This document shows, piece after piece, positions 34,108 through 45,484 of a stretch of 64,000 nucleotides of DNA. Source of the DNA: Leidyana gryllorum EB-2025a. Its lineage: Eukaryota > Apicomplexa. Both the position numbers and the translations under genes were made by a program. The stretch's first letter is position 1. Every line of letters begins with the position of its first letter. The stretch covers positions 103,656-167,655 of the forward strand of contig JBLWGC010000205.1 in the NCBI GenBank assembly GCA_048772705.1. The letters run 5' to 3'. The notes beneath the pieces were generated by a model that made no database searches, was not told where the DNA came from, and saw nothing but the letters and a program-made list of their open reading frames with translations.

Positions 34108-35430
34108 ATGAGACTCCACTTTGTGTTCCTCATACTGGTGGCCACTGTGTTGGCCGTTCGCCGCGGTAACAGTCGAGGCGGGCGCAGACCGCAAAGTCTT
34201 TCAAACATAGCGAAGACCGGGGCGAAGGTGCTGAAGGCTGGAAACAAAGCTCGGGCTTATCTGCAGAAGCAACAGACGGGCTCCGCCCCATCATCTTCGC
34301 AAGCCTCGACGCCACAGCAGAAGGCTCAAGCGCGCCAGGCCGCGGCTCTACTGGCCCGGAAAGAGGCAGAGGTGCAGTCCAAGGCCAGTCAGCTCCTGGA
34401 TACTCAGGGGGCTATGCTCAGTGAGAGCACAGAAGCGGTGACTCAGATGGTGCCAGGACAAGCTGAGACTCGACCTTTCTTGTTCCAGGAGCACGCGAAA
34501 GTGATGTGTCAATTCGAGAAGTGCGAAGCCGCTGGGGAGGCGTTCGAAACGTGTTTCCACGACGTCAGTTGTACAAACTGTCCCCGGCTGTACTTTGACA
34601 AGAAGACTCCGATTCTCGAGCAGGTGAGAAAGCGTCGTTGTGATGTGTCGTGCACATTTTTGTCCACGATTTTCCTTCCAGATGCAACAAAACTGTTTCC
34701 ATACGGGTTGGGCCACACTTCCATACACCGGGTGGGACGGGCAGTATCCGCTGGCGATTGTGGCTTTTGGGAGCGGATTCACGACTGAATCGGGCGGGTT
34801 GGCATTGGAGTGGGAAAACAAAGGCCCGCTTCGGACAGATCTGTGTGATGTTCACCGTGACAGCGAGGGGAACCATTATATCGATTACTATCTGGACATC
34901 AGAATCCAATCAACTCGTGAGCAGAGTATAGATTTCAGTGCGCGTGTGAGTGCGGACCCGGGTGGTGGGTTGCCCCGCCGGTATAATCCGGCTGGAGAGT
35001 GCGAGGAAGAGAGTTACCATAGCGGTATCAGAGCTCTGAAGCCAGAGAACGTGCTGATGGTGCGATTGACGTTACAGGTACAGATAGACGGTGGAGGCGT
35101 CATGATTTGAATTTGATCTGGTAGGTCTATTTGGAGGCGAGAGGCCCGAACGAATCCCAATATCGGTACACCTTGAGACATTTACCCACAGAAAGTGACT
35201 ACAAGCTAACGCTACACTGTTTTGAAAACGGTCGAGGTGGGCAGATCTGTCGTCAAGATGCCTTGATCATCTGCACCCGATTGACTTGTCCGACTGAACT
35301 GGATAGAGAAGTCCTGAATGAGTCGAGAAATACTCTTCAACTAACAACAAAGCAAATCTCGACAACTTCGTTCGCCAACAAACGAACTCAACGGTCGGCA
35401 GCCAGCGAGTTATGGACCAACGCCGAATGA
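34108..35430 (+). CDS. Secreted Cys-containing protein, unknown
   Basis: Three exons: 34108-34623, 34682-35077, 35125-35430; 405 residues. Signal peptide MRLHFVFLILVATVLAV, then a basic and Ala/Gln-rich segment of about 90 residues. From about residue 130 a Cys-rich domain begins (CQFEKCEAAGEAFETCFHD, then CTNCPRLYF), with WATLPYTGWDG and a beta-rich region after it. The last exon adds CFENGRGGQIC. I do not recognise the fold. It follows the other secreted gene after 41 bp and could be a partner. Confidence 0.68.
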
Positions 35431-35451
35431 TGCTGACTTGCACTCTATACG

Positions 35452-37610
35452 TCATAATTCACCTTCTTTGCTTTCATTTGCAGCCACAGTGCGGCGTTTG
35501 GGTTTACCACGGAGATCTTTCAATTTGCCTGCCGGCTGCTGCAGCTCAATGTCGTAGCAGCTGGTAGGGCTCTCAGGTCCCCCGATGACCCACACCGATG
35601 CGGGGGCTCGTTCCAATGTCTTCAAGGCTTTCTGCCCGAACAGCTGGAACCACACGACGCCCAAACAAATACAGACGAACGACTCGACGATGAAGGCATC
35701 CACACTGCCCATTCCAGCTCGGTCCAACAGAGCCAGCGCTGCCATTCCAGGCCACTGACACCAAACATCATCGACCGACGACACCCTCACCTTATTCCCT
35801 AAATTAGCCATTGTATTGAAGAAAGTCATCGAACTCCCTCCGATTGAAGTATCAGATATTTGAGCAAAGAAGGCCATCTGCTCAGAATGGCAATTACCTA
35901 TCAACCGAGACACCACTCACTTGTGAAACGAACATGAACTCAGTGCAGATCTGCTGGGCCGCAACGCACACATATAACAGCGCCCAGTATAGGGCTGCGT
36001 ACGCAGTAATCCCATCGTGCTCTTTTGCGAAAGGCACATACAAATCTCGAGTAATCTTGAACACTCCTGCCAATAAAGACAAAGACACACTCAATAACCA
36101 CCCACCAGCCACAAAACACCGCTCACTCACCCATCCAAAGTAATACCATAACTAAACGAGCCGCCCAACCGGCTCGGAAAATAGCCAATGGTGTGGCTCG
36201 ACCAATTAATCTTCCCGTGAGATACGATGACAGGACTCCCCAAGGCATCACTAATGGAGCCATCAGGACCATATTCTCCTTCTTAATCCCCGCTTCGATC
36301 ATCTGGCGAGAACATGCCACTCTCGCTGCTGCGCTGCCCCCTGAGACTCACCTTCAATATACCCGTGGCGTCAGTTGCGGCGAACCCGATTCGGCTCGTC
36401 AGAAGCACTATGCACGCCAGTTGAACCGGCCGCAAACAGATCAGCTGCCACAACAGAATGTAACTGTCCCGGATCCGAAGCCGTCCCGCCGCGGCGGCCT
36501 CCGTCGCAGGTTCTGGCCGCGTTAGCTGTAGAGCCTCATCCGACCCCTTGTCCTTCAGCGGTGGTTTGGGACGGGAAGCCTCGGGCTGGAACACCATCAC
36601 ATATGCAGTCACTATCAGGAAGACGAATCCCCAGAACCTGCCAACAAGACACACATTAAGACGGAGGAGATCGACGCCAACACACACACACACACACACG
36701 TCTCCGCACACACACACACGTCTCCGTTTCAGCCAGTCGATCTATTGCAGACTCACGTGAAGAAACCGTCAACCGTCACCATCCCGTGCTCCTTGGGTGT
36801 CCAGCGGAAGAAACGGTTGCAAGTGTCTGTACAAAGTGTGAATGACTGCGGGACGGTTCAAGTCTCACCAGGATCATTGAATACCAAAAGCCCAATGTTT
36901 GAAAGATAGAACCCAATGCTCTGTCCAATGGTGTTACAGGTCGAAGCGTGTCTGCTCAAGAAGGAAACAAAGGATTTGATGCAGTCGCGATTCGATGCCC
37001 CGAACACGCAGTTCAGTGCCAAGAAGTCCCCTCGGATGACTTACTTTTTCTTGTGGGGGGGTAACAACTCGAGCGCCCATCCGTCCACTGCGATATCCTG
37101 GGGACAGATAGATAGCACGCAGTCTCTCCGGGGGGGGGGATCCGTGCAGAGAGTGAGAGGAGGCATCACTGTCATTGTGAGTCAGCACAAGGGGACACAG
37201 TTTTATGGTTCGCTTGGTCGTACCTGGGTGGCCATCATGAGGTAAAGACTGAAGAAAGTGATGGTGAGGGGCAGGACGCGGGGCGTTGCATTGTTTTCTC
37301 CAATCCAAGCAGCAACAATACCGGTTTGGCCTAATATGATCATAAGGGCTCCGCATAAGAGTTGCGTCGGCATAAGCCAGGATTTGCGGCGGCCAAGCCG
37401 AGGGAGACGGGTGGAGTCGACAATGGGCGCCCATAGGAGCTTGAGACTGAAAGGCAGTGAAGCGATACTATATATGGCGAGTTCTGAGTAGGGAACATGC
37501 CGTGCCTGGAGCAGTAGGGGTACTGCCGAGCTCAACCCGAGGGGGACGGCTTGGATAATGTAGAGAACTAGAAGAAGTGTGAGCTGGGGAGCCTCCCGGG
37601 AGAAGGCCAT
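35452..37610 (-). CDS. SLC33A1: Acetyl-CoA transporter (AT-1, SLC33A1 family)
   Basis: ER membrane carrier that imports acetyl-CoA for luminal protein acetylation. Nine exons: 37224-37610, 37045-37097, 36869-36951, 36757-36826, 36352-36637, 36131-36302, 35921-36066, 35791-35877, 35452-35754; 528 residues. Family motifs: VLYIIQAVPLGLSSAVPLLL, FSLKLLWAPIVDS, GRRKSWLMPTQL, TQDIAVDGWAL, STCNTIGQSIGFYLSN, MAFFAQISDTSIGGSSMT and NTMANLGNKWPG. Introns range from 36 nt (35755-35790, the shortest accepted here) to 126 nt. Intron 36638-36756 has a GT run on the sense strand and intron 37098-37223 a C run. Its stop is 21 bp from the convergent secreted gene. Confidence 0.93.
36679..36720. repeat. AC repeat (GT on sense strand) in AT-1 intron
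   Basis: Two AC runs, 36681-36699 and 36706-36719, separated by GTCTCCGC, within intron 36638-36756 of the minus-strand acetyl-CoA transporter gene. Confidence 0.85.
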
Positions 37611-37870
37611 TTTTTTGCTCCCCTATTCCAACTCAGCCTTCCATTCTCTCCCGCTCGCTCTCTCTCTTTCTGGCCAGTGAGGGCGGGGTGGGAGACAGAG
37701 AAACTCAATGTGGGGGGGGCGAGGAATGGGTGTGGGATCGTCGGTGTGCGGGATGGCGGTGGCTGTTTCAGATGACACTGTGGCGGATGGCTCATTTTTC
37801 TCAGTGTTTGTTCTACGAGCAAAGGCATAATGAAGGGAGGAGGTAAGGGGTTCGCAGAGGCGATGATTTC

Positions 37871-38143
37871 ATGAGGCCGGTCGACCCTGAACTACGACCC
37901 AAACACTATTATTGTACATATTTGCCCAATTCTCCAGCTCAATGCGGCTGGAAAGAGGCAAACAATTGTTGTCCTCTGATTACTAACGTCGCTCAGATCT
38001 GGTGTGAGCGGTGTGTGGGAGTCGGTTTCTCGACCATAGCTTACCGCGGCAAAGTTGGAGAGGTGTGGAGCGACCAGATGTCTACCACTTCTCTTCTCAC
38101 TTGGAGCGGTCTGGTGCCGCGTAGAGTTGTGATCAAAGGGTAA
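37871..38143 (+). CDS. Possible small Cys-rich protein
   Basis: A 90-codon open frame with ATG, reading LRPKHYYCTYLPNSPAQCGW near the start and then CC and CERC, a spacing that could bind zinc. It lies in a 900-bp stretch otherwise without a clear gene. No family is recognised, no splice site extends it, and its downstream half looks less protein-like. It could be chance. Confidence 0.25.
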   Translation: MRPVDPELRPKHYYCTYLPNSPAQCGWKEANNCCPLITNVAQIWCERCVGVGFSTIAYRGKVGEVWSDQMSTTSLLTWSGLVPRRVVIKG

Positions 38144-38186
38144 ATGTCGATTCGGATGCGATTAAATGGTCGCACAGACCGGAAGT

Positions 38187-38519
38187 TTAATTTACTACGG
38201 TGAGAGTTTGCGATATCGGTAAAGTGTCGTCCAAATGGGAGACTTCGTCCGGTGCCAGAGACATTCGAGACACGAACGAGCAGAGTAAGAGGTAGCGGGA
38301 TTTCGTGGTCTCGAAGGCCCACTGGCGAATGAGCCCAAGTCGCAATGCACAGCACTCCTCTGACTCCTATGAACGACACAAAGCGTTAGATGATAGACTC
38401 TGTCTGTCATAACGGGTCGGACTAATGCATATTTATAGAACATATGAGAGAGAGGAGGGTGGCAATGCCCAACACCCCGTCTCGCGTCTCACTTCTCAGT
38501 TTTGTTGTCTGACTCATTT
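38187..38519 (-). CDS. Possible small two-exon protein
   Basis: The better-supported part is exon 38187-38366, reading ALRLGLIRQWAFETTKSRYL and ending HLDDTLPISQTLTVVN before TAA. A first exon from an ATG at about 38513-38519 (MSQTTKLRSETRDG) would join it in phase 0 across an intron ending at 38367, but its donor (GTGTTG) is poor. About 75 residues in total. Pattern and size loosely recall small histone-fold proteins such as CENP-X, but this is speculation. Confidence 0.3.
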
Positions 38520-38529
38520 GCATTCGCAA

Positions 38530-39071
38530 ATGGCTCGCGATGTCAATTCGAAGGTTAGTTATCATACGATCTCTCTCGTCCTTGGAAATGAACGTTCTGT
38601 GTGTTTGCGTATAATACACTTGAGATAGCCTTTGAGGCATCAACACTTTATAGTCCACTCTCTCACACAACACAGCCACATACGAGGAGTGTTCTCGTCG
38701 TGCGTCTTTTGAGAGCGAAGCGTTGACTCAGGGGGCACTATCAGTGACCCTTCAGTCGCATATCTCGGGATGCGTGTGTGCGCGCGCGGCAGCCAGCGAA
38801 TGGTGTACTGTGTTCAATAGCCCTTGTTGCTGTTGTCGTTCGTGCTGTCATTATTATTGGGCAGTGGTGACGGGTGCTTTTGTGTCAGGAGGGGAGGAAG
38901 TCCGACCCCTTCGGAAGGAACGAGCCGAAATATGAGCGTTGTATCCCGCCAGGACGGTCGGCGTTTGGAAAGAAAATGACTTGTTATGATACATTAGTCA
39001 CCCCAAAACTATACGGGGTGGAAGGAAAAAATTCCTCTCGACATGGATTCCTCACCACGGCAGGCGGCTGA
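38530..39071 (+). CDS. Small axonemal-type PG-rich motif protein
   Basis: Three exons: 38530-38553, 38654-38743, 38889-39071; 98 residues, phases consistent. The C-terminal exon reads FGRNEPKYERCIPPGRSAFG followed by KKMTCYDTLVTPKLYG. The pattern Pro-Gly, Ser-x-FG-x-(Q/K), then a Thr-Pro-x-x-x-G about 14 residues later recalls motifs of sperm-tail PG-rich and other microtubule inner proteins of flagella. If right, the organism is flagellated. The gene is missed by simple open-frame searches because exon 1 codes only eight residues. The introns of 100 and 145 nt are longer than usual. Confidence 0.5.
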
Positions 39072-39362
39072 GTGAGTACCTGGTCTCCATTCTTCTCGAT
39101 CGAAGCGGCAGCCCCACATATACAACGCCTTCAGTCTTTCATAGTCGTCGGATGAGGCGTCGTGGTGAAGATGAGATAGCGGTGCGTGAGGAAAAAAAGT
39201 AGTAATAGATCACTCTATCCGTGACCTCGGTGAGTGATTGCATGAAAGAATGTCAGTAAGGGGATATGTAAATGAACGAATGATCATCAATATCTTTCTC
39301 CATCCATCCCGAATGCCACACGAGAACTGTTTCTTCTCCTTCCCGTTGTTCTCGAGAACCTC
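39072..39362. other. Intergenic, convergent 3' ends
   Basis: About 290 bp between the small axonemal-type gene and the alanine aminotransferase stop. It is A/G-rich with no open frame of note. I see nothing functional beyond likely untranslated 3' sequence. Confidence 0.4.
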
Positions 39363-40819
39363 TCAGGAAGAATATTGGTTCAGGAAGGCAATGTGGAATT
39401 GACGGAAACGCTCCAACCCGCTTGTCAATACTTCAATGCTTGGCAGTATGGCCAGACGAATATGATGGGTTCCTGGTCGCTGCCCGAAACCATCTCCGTT
39501 CGATGTGACAAACCCTGTCAGCCAATAATATGTGCCACACACGCACACACACACACTCACCAGTCGCTTCCAGAAGTTCCATGCAATACATCATTTCAAT
39601 GGATTGATTGCGTCGTTTGGCCTCCTCGATAGCAGCCTGCGGGAACTCGATGCGAGGGAAAGCGTACATTGCGCCTAAAATCGGCTGGCATGACACGCCA
39701 GGCAGAGAGTTAAAGAAATCCGCCACAATTATAGCTTTCTCCTTCAACTCCTGGAACGTCTTGGTCCTGCAACACACAAATTTGTCACAATCATCCAACC
39801 ACGGTATATCGATCAGTAGAAACACCCATCATCCCAGCGCAGCTCCGTCATTTCCACACGGGCGTGCCACTGGCGACGCCCCCACACGAACTGAATTGTG
39901 TGCTTACTTTTCTGCCAAATAGCCATCATACGATTCATCCCCGGGGACGGGGGGGTTGGTGATGCAGGCGATAGTAGTTTGGCCAATGGTGTTCGAGCAG
40001 AGATCCACTGAGCGCATTTTTACTATCACAGCGCGGCAATCCTCGGGTATATTCTCCAAATGGCAGAACCCTCCTCTGAAGCCACACTCCCCGTAGAAGC
40101 CTTTGGAGCTGCTGTGGAGACTCGCCAATTGGGTGTGGAGCTGATATTTATGAAGGATTCGTCTGAACGGGTGGAAAGGTTTTTCCTCGTAATAGCAATT
40201 TTCCTGATAGACCTCGTCAGCGATAACAAGAAGGTCTCTCTCTTCAGCGAATTTGAGAACCGCTGCAACCTGTTCCTCAGTCAGGAAGCAGGGAGCAGGG
40301 TTGCCAGGACATATTACGACGAGGGCTTTCACCGTGATACCATTATCCATCGCTCTATCGAAGGCAGTTCTGAGAGTCTCCAAGTTGAGACTCCAATTAT
40401 TGTCCTCGTCCAACTCGTAGCCAACCACTTGGCCTCCCAATTTCGTTATCGCGGCGCTGTACAGGGGGTATTGAGGAATGGGAGTGAGTATGCCGTCGTG
40501 TTGACCTCCTATTAAGCAAGTCAAGAGCGTGTTAATAGCCTCAGACGCTCCATTCGTGATCATGATATTATTGATGTCGGGCCGGACCCCGTCCCGTCGT
40601 TCCAGAAAGTTGGCCAGCTCGCCACGTAGGCCAGCGGCCCCCAGAGACTCCGTGTAGGCACCGGCATTCTTCAAGAAACCGACATACTTTCGGGCTCGTT
40701 GAATACTATCTAGGGCAAAGTGTTTGCGTAATTCATTCTCGTCTGCAGCCAAAAGTTGCGGACAAGCAACCAATGCGATGGTCTGCAAAACAACAGATAT
40801 TATCCTGTGAACGCCCTCG

Positions 40820-40855
<36 letters not shown>

Positions 40856-41591
40856 CGTGTGTGCGTGTACTACTCATACACACGTGTGTGCGTGTACTAC
40901 TCATACACACTTCTCCCGCAGTAAGGGAGTTTTGTTGATAATAGATAGTTTGACTGCTCACCTCTCGCACATAGGAAAGGGGTTTCATTCCGAGCGCCAT
41001 TGGGTTTCCAATATTGCATGGAATAATTCGATCAAAAGCTGTTTTGAGAAATAGATCACATAGATCTCGCATGTTGAGATTCAAACTCACGTTGATTTTC
41101 GATGTCTCGAGCCAATTCATTGGATCGCGCCAAGATGGGACCTCTCACCGCATACTGCGTAGGCCGACATTACACTTTCACTCAAAAGAATGTCCTCTCA
41201 CCTCGACCGCTTTGATTTTATCGGGAATGCCATCCATGGAGAAACCAGCTGAACGATTTCCAATAGAGGGAAAGCGAGCAGAGTTGGGGGAGGGAGTGGA
41301 GGTCGTGGAGGCACTTTCGCGAGGTGAATGTGCCAAGATGTGCGGTGCAGACTTGGGCTCGGTTATGAGCAGTGAGTTTCTAATACTGTTGTCTGATGTC
41401 GGTGACTTCATGGTGCCAGAAGAAGCTGCTGTATTCAGTGATTCGAAGACAATATTACGTCCCAAAAAAGGGTGCTTTTGCAGTCTCCTTTTGTAAACGA
41501 TTTTGCCGTCCCAGTCAGAGTCTTTTCCGCCCCAACCGACCCAATCTGAACCCATAAACTCCTCTATATCACTGTCTGTCATCTCGTCCAT
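39363..41591 (-). CDS. Alanine aminotransferase with N-terminal extension
   Basis: Interconverts alanine and 2-oxoglutarate with pyruvate and glutamate; PLP enzyme, class I fold. Six exons: 41202-41591, 41091-41154, 40962-41038, 39908-40782, 39561-39766, 39363-39514; 587 residues. Motifs: VEYAVRGPILARSNEL, CNIGNPMALGMKPLSYVRE, ITNGASEAINTLLTCLI, VICPGNPAPCFLTEEQ, the PLP lysine in SSSKGFYGECGFRGG, and GAMYAFPRIEFP. The first 130 residues are an extension without similarity to typical enzymes, rich in Ser/Thr and acidic at the start (DSDIEEFMGSDW). It is not an obvious mitochondrial signal. Intron 40783-40961 has a GT run on the sense strand and a tandem duplication. Alanine is a common fermentation end product in anaerobic protists. 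Confidence 0.93.
40821..40912. repeat. AC repeat and tandem duplication in aminotransferase intron
   Basis: An AC run of about 30 bp (GT on the sense strand) is followed by two copies of a 27-bp unit containing ACACGTGTGTGCGTGTACTA. All lies inside intron 40783-40961, the longest accepted intron in the window (179 nt). Confidence 0.85.
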
Positions 41592-41643
41592 AACTCTTTT
41601 TTCGCCACTGAGCCCTCAAAACTTTAACTCTTAGTCAATTTTT

Positions 41644-43378
41644 ATGCCACCACGGTCACAGATAAGCCGTGTGAAACCCACACGCAAGCTACCAGCCACC
41701 GCACAACTCGTTGATACACTCCCAAGCACCACACAGCCCCCCCCAGCCGCTGTTCAACCAGTCAGTAATGGGTCGGGCATCCACCGAAACCTCAGAAAAG
41801 GCCTCCTCTCAGCATCCGAGGTCGTCCTGGAAGAACTTGTGAATGAGAATGAAGATCCATTCGATTTAATATCCGTCATCCGCTTCCCTCCTCCAGTTGC
41901 CGCCATCCTCAGGGCCAGACTATCCGAAGCCTTCCGCCAATCGCTCGAAGCCTGGCGCGAAGGTGTCTTACCCAATGTCAGCGCCAGAGGACACCTCGGC
42001 CTTACAGTAACACCCACACCCAAAGAAGATTACCGCCTCTTCGAAGTCCATGTGGACCTAATGGAAGAAGCAGAAATCGCTCTCATGAAACGCTGGAGAC
42101 CAGACTTTGATCCAACACAGCACCCTCCACTCCTACCAAAGAACGCCCCCAAAACTGCTCAGGGACAGGGTAACAAACAAACTGGCCAGTCTAAAGCCAA
42201 AGCCAAGGGTAAAGCTCGCTCAGGTTCAGCTGCCAGCAGTGTGATCGTCGACGTCTCCCAACCAATCAGCAGCAATGAGCTGAAAGACGATTCGGCGCCC
42301 ACTCCGACACCACTCGCCACGCTACAAATGTGGGGACTCTTAACAGAGCTCCCCACGCTTATAGAAGCATATAAATCGCTTGACATGGAGACCATGATCA
42401 AGTCGGCGAATATCAGCCAAATGATGCTGGTATACTTCCCCGAAGACGAAAATCGAACTCTACCAGCTTGCGTTACTAACGTCAATGGGGAGTTGCATCA
42501 TTGTTGTGAAAAAGTGCAAGCTCAGTTGGAGGGGATGGAAGATCCAGAGTCCCTACTACTCAATGACTTGTCCAAACTACGGGCCCCCAAATGCCCTTGG
42601 CTGTACCCTTCGGGTATAACAGCTCCCACAGCAATGCACATAGAGCGTCGGAAACGCGATCTGGACCTCTTTACGAAAGCAGAAATCCAAACTGCGGAGC
42701 TTGAAATGCTGTCGGTAAGTGTGTGCACACATCTTTCAATGGGATATTTCCCGTTAGGTACTACGGCAAGGGCGTCATGAAAGCGCCCACGTTGAAGTGG
42801 CGTCTTCTTTGGAAGGTTTTATGCAGCAAGAAGCGCTGCAGAAGTCCAGCACTATTCACCCGCAGCAAGCTATAGTCCATCCTGCACCGGATATCAAGCT
42901 AACCTACGTTGTGCCAGAAAATCCGACTGATCTGTTTGATAATCCAGCATCAGATCTTTCCGACGAAATGTTCGAAGATGAGCCGACCAAAGATGAGAGG
43001 CAGCTGTTCGAGGGCGACTCAGCGGCAGTGGCTCGACGAAGACGTGAGAGGCGGCAAGGACCGACTGCAATTGCCACCAAGGGACCGATGACTGGTCAAC
43101 AGGCGATGCATACGAGTTTGGAGGAGGAGTTCAACGAGTTGGCGCAGATGCAAGCGCGTCAAGCGGTTCAAGATCTGGAGGCTGACTTTGAAGCAGAGTT
43201 TAGCTACGGAACGGGCATGATGGTGGAGAACACCACGATGGGAATGGATGAAGATGTGAGTGATCACATCACATCGATGAAGAAGATCGATCCGGAGCTA
43301 ATTAAGAAAGCTAAGCGGAAGAAGAAGAAAGGAGGAGATGAGAGCGTTGTGGGGGCGTCAGAATCAGCAGCTGGCTGA
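41644..43378 (+). CDS. TAF7: TFIID subunit TAF7-like
   Basis: Subunit of general transcription factor TFIID. Two exons, 41644-42714 and 42758-43378; 563 residues. The TAFII55 domain is recognisable: ENEDPFDLISVIRFPPPVAA, then LTELPTLIEAYKSLDMETMI with SANISQMMLVYF, and after an insert the closing CPWLYPSGITAPT..HIERRKRD. A Lys/Ala-rich linker splits the domain (residues about 165-200). The C-terminal half is acidic and ends in a run of lysines (KKAKRKKKKGG). Start is 52 bp from the divergent aminotransferase start. Confidence 0.88.
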
Positions 43379-43455
43379 TACACTGGTGGAGAAGTGAAAG
43401 GTCGTTGCCTTGTCATTCATTAAACAATAATGGGGGCGAAGTGTTAATTATTCAA

Positions 43456-44621
43456 TCACATCTGAATGGGAACACGCTTGGTGACGAAAGAAGGACGCTG
43501 ATGCATGACTCGAGGGTGAATATCGGAAATTTCCATCACCCGTCCTTTGGGAGGCTGAGGCTTCTCTACCTGTTGTTGGACGACCTCGGGGATCATGGCA
43601 AGAGCACCATCAGGCGTGATGGTCTCGTGGGTGTCTAGGAGATGAGGAGTGGCGGGGATTTGCTGCTGTTGTGGTTGTTGCTGCTGGCGAGAGGAAGGAG
43701 GGATTGCCGAGGGGGGTGCCGCGATGATGGTGGACTCGCGGTGGAGGAGTTTCTGGAGGGCTTCGAAAAAGCCGCAACAGGCCTGAACAGGATGTTGTTG
43801 GAACTCCTCCTGCTCGGTAGCGGAAGAGTCTGTGTAGGAGATCGAGCATTGCGAGAAGGTCTCAATTTGCTGCGAGGGCTCCTGTTGGTACTGAAGTGAT
43901 TGCTGCTCGATTGAGCGAGGACTGCGGGGAGCGATAGCCGAGGGACGGTATCCACGGAGGAAGTTGTTTTCGACTACAGGTCCGTTTCTGGGGCGGGGAG
44001 TGGGGCGACCATTGCTGCTGGTGCTGTTTGCACTGGAGCCACCGGTTTGGCCGCCGACGCTGGCGAGCTTTTTCTTGATGTCAGCGACGAGCTCCTGATC
44101 CTCGGGGGCCGAGAGAGTGAGGCCGTCCAGGAGAGAGACGACAGGGCTCAGCACAGACATGACTTTCTGCACGGCAGATTGTGGACTGGAAGCGTTTGGT
44201 GTGCAACACTCACCTTTCTATCGCAATCGGCGATTTCCCTGAGCTTTTCAATTTTGATCTGATCGATCTCGCTTTGCGTGAAGTAATGTTTGGCCATCGA
44301 TTCGTCATCGAGACACTTTTTGGCGGTTCTGGGAGTGATCTGGAGAGTTTGATGTTCGGCTCCAGGGCCACTCAGTTCGCGGCTGCATACGCCGCCATTG
44401 CATCCAGAGTTGAGGCTCCGAGCAGATCTCAGGTTGTGGGGAGCACCGACTTCCCTGACGCGAGGAGTCACTCTTGGAGTTGTAACTGCAGAGGGCATCG
44501 GAGCCCCTTGATCTTCAGCCTCGACTTCGGCTCTAATTTTGGCCTTGACCGGGTCGGGTAGGCCATGTGACATTCCGGCTCTTTGAGCCGCCTTGTAGAA
44601 GTTTTGGATATCTGCGTCCAT
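43456..44621 (-). CDS. Gln/Pro-rich protein, unknown
   Basis: Two exons, 44214-44621 and 43456-44166; 372 residues. The N terminus (MDADIQNFYKAAQRAG) looks helical, followed by TTPRVTPRVREVG with Pro-Arg repeats and, before the intron, a charged helix (SEIDQIKIEKLREIADCDRK). The C-terminal half contains glutamine runs (SSRQQQQPQQQQIPATP) and ends with a basic, conserved-looking HPRVMHQRPSFVTKRVPIQM. No family recognised. Confidence 0.65.
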
Positions 44622-44699
44622 TTCTACACCTGTGAATTGTGGGAATGTGGCTCAGCGAGGCAAAGCAACTCACTTCGTAACGCTGAAATATAAACTTAT

Positions 44700-44708
44700 T
44701 ATATAAAG
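44700..44708. promoter_or_regulatory. TATA-like element in divergent spacer
   Basis: TATATAAAG lies in the 170-bp spacer between two divergent genes (starts at 44621 minus and 44792 plus), 84 bp before the plus-strand ATG. Sequence resemblance only. A likely untranslated-region intron boundary (CAACTCAC) lies nearby on the minus strand side. Confidence 0.3.
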
Positions 44709-44791
44709 CTTAGGCTGGACTGTGCATGCACAACTGTGGGGCCCGTCATAGGATATCCCTATATCGAACAGAGCAGACAACTGTGTGAACA

Positions 44792-45411
44792 ATGGACCCA
44801 AACTCAGGTATATAAGCGGGCTCAAGGCTTCTCAGACTCACACATTTGCAGCACCCCAACCCCCTCCCCCCCCTCCTCCACAAACCTTCAACCGAGCCAA
44901 CACTCGGGTGAGTGAAACAATTTGACGGTGGCCAAATCGATGTTGTCTCGTTCAGGAACTGGAAGGTTTGAAATCCTTCGAGGAGATCAAACAGATGGCT
45001 GCGGAGGGGAGAGCGGACATGGCCACTCGAGGCCTTTCGCGATCCCTGTCACACGCACTCCGCAGAGGAGAGTCTCTGGCTGAGAAGAAGGCGGCCTGGC
45101 CGTTCGATCTGTACCAATGCACCAATATGTATCCCGTGGACTATACCTATTGGGAGCGACCCATTACGACTTCTACTGGCCAGTCGAAGCTCATCACCAT
45201 GCACGCCCATGCGTACACTTCCGAAGGCGAGGAGTTTGCCGCCGACCAAGTGTACCACAGATCTGCGATGAAGGGCGCGCACACCCGCGCGATCAAGAAA
45301 TTCTTAGACATGCAGGAGCAAAAGGGTGAATTAGCCAAGTTTGCCAAGAAGAAGGACAAGTGGGGAGCTCTACAACTCCAATTGTTCAACAAGAAGGCAC
45401 CAATTGCATAG
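44792..45411 (+). CDS. Small conserved-looking protein, unknown
   Basis: Three exons: 44792-44807, 44852-44907, 44956-45411; 175 residues. A run of seven prolines after MDPNSAPQ is followed by an alpha-helical segment (ELEGLKSFEEIKQMAAEGRA) and a dense, aromatic core (WPFDLYQCTNMYPVDYTYWE). The C terminus is basic and helical (AIKKFLDMQEQKGELAKFAK). The core looks conserved, but I cannot name the family. The stop is 73 bp from the convergent PRPF3 stop. Confidence 0.68.
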
Positions 45412-45484
45412 AATTTCGTCGGAGCAAACTCGTTGACAGACGATCTTATTACACCTTCTTCTTCGTACATAACTGGGTGAACTC

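Noticed and set aside
33257-35430. HAP2-like gamete fusion proteins among the secreted genes
   Set aside because: Cys pattern and length do not match the HAP2 core and no fusion-loop region is visible.
37871-38143. Zinc-binding small protein
   Set aside because: Listed at low confidence only; cysteine spacing fits no family and the second half looks random.
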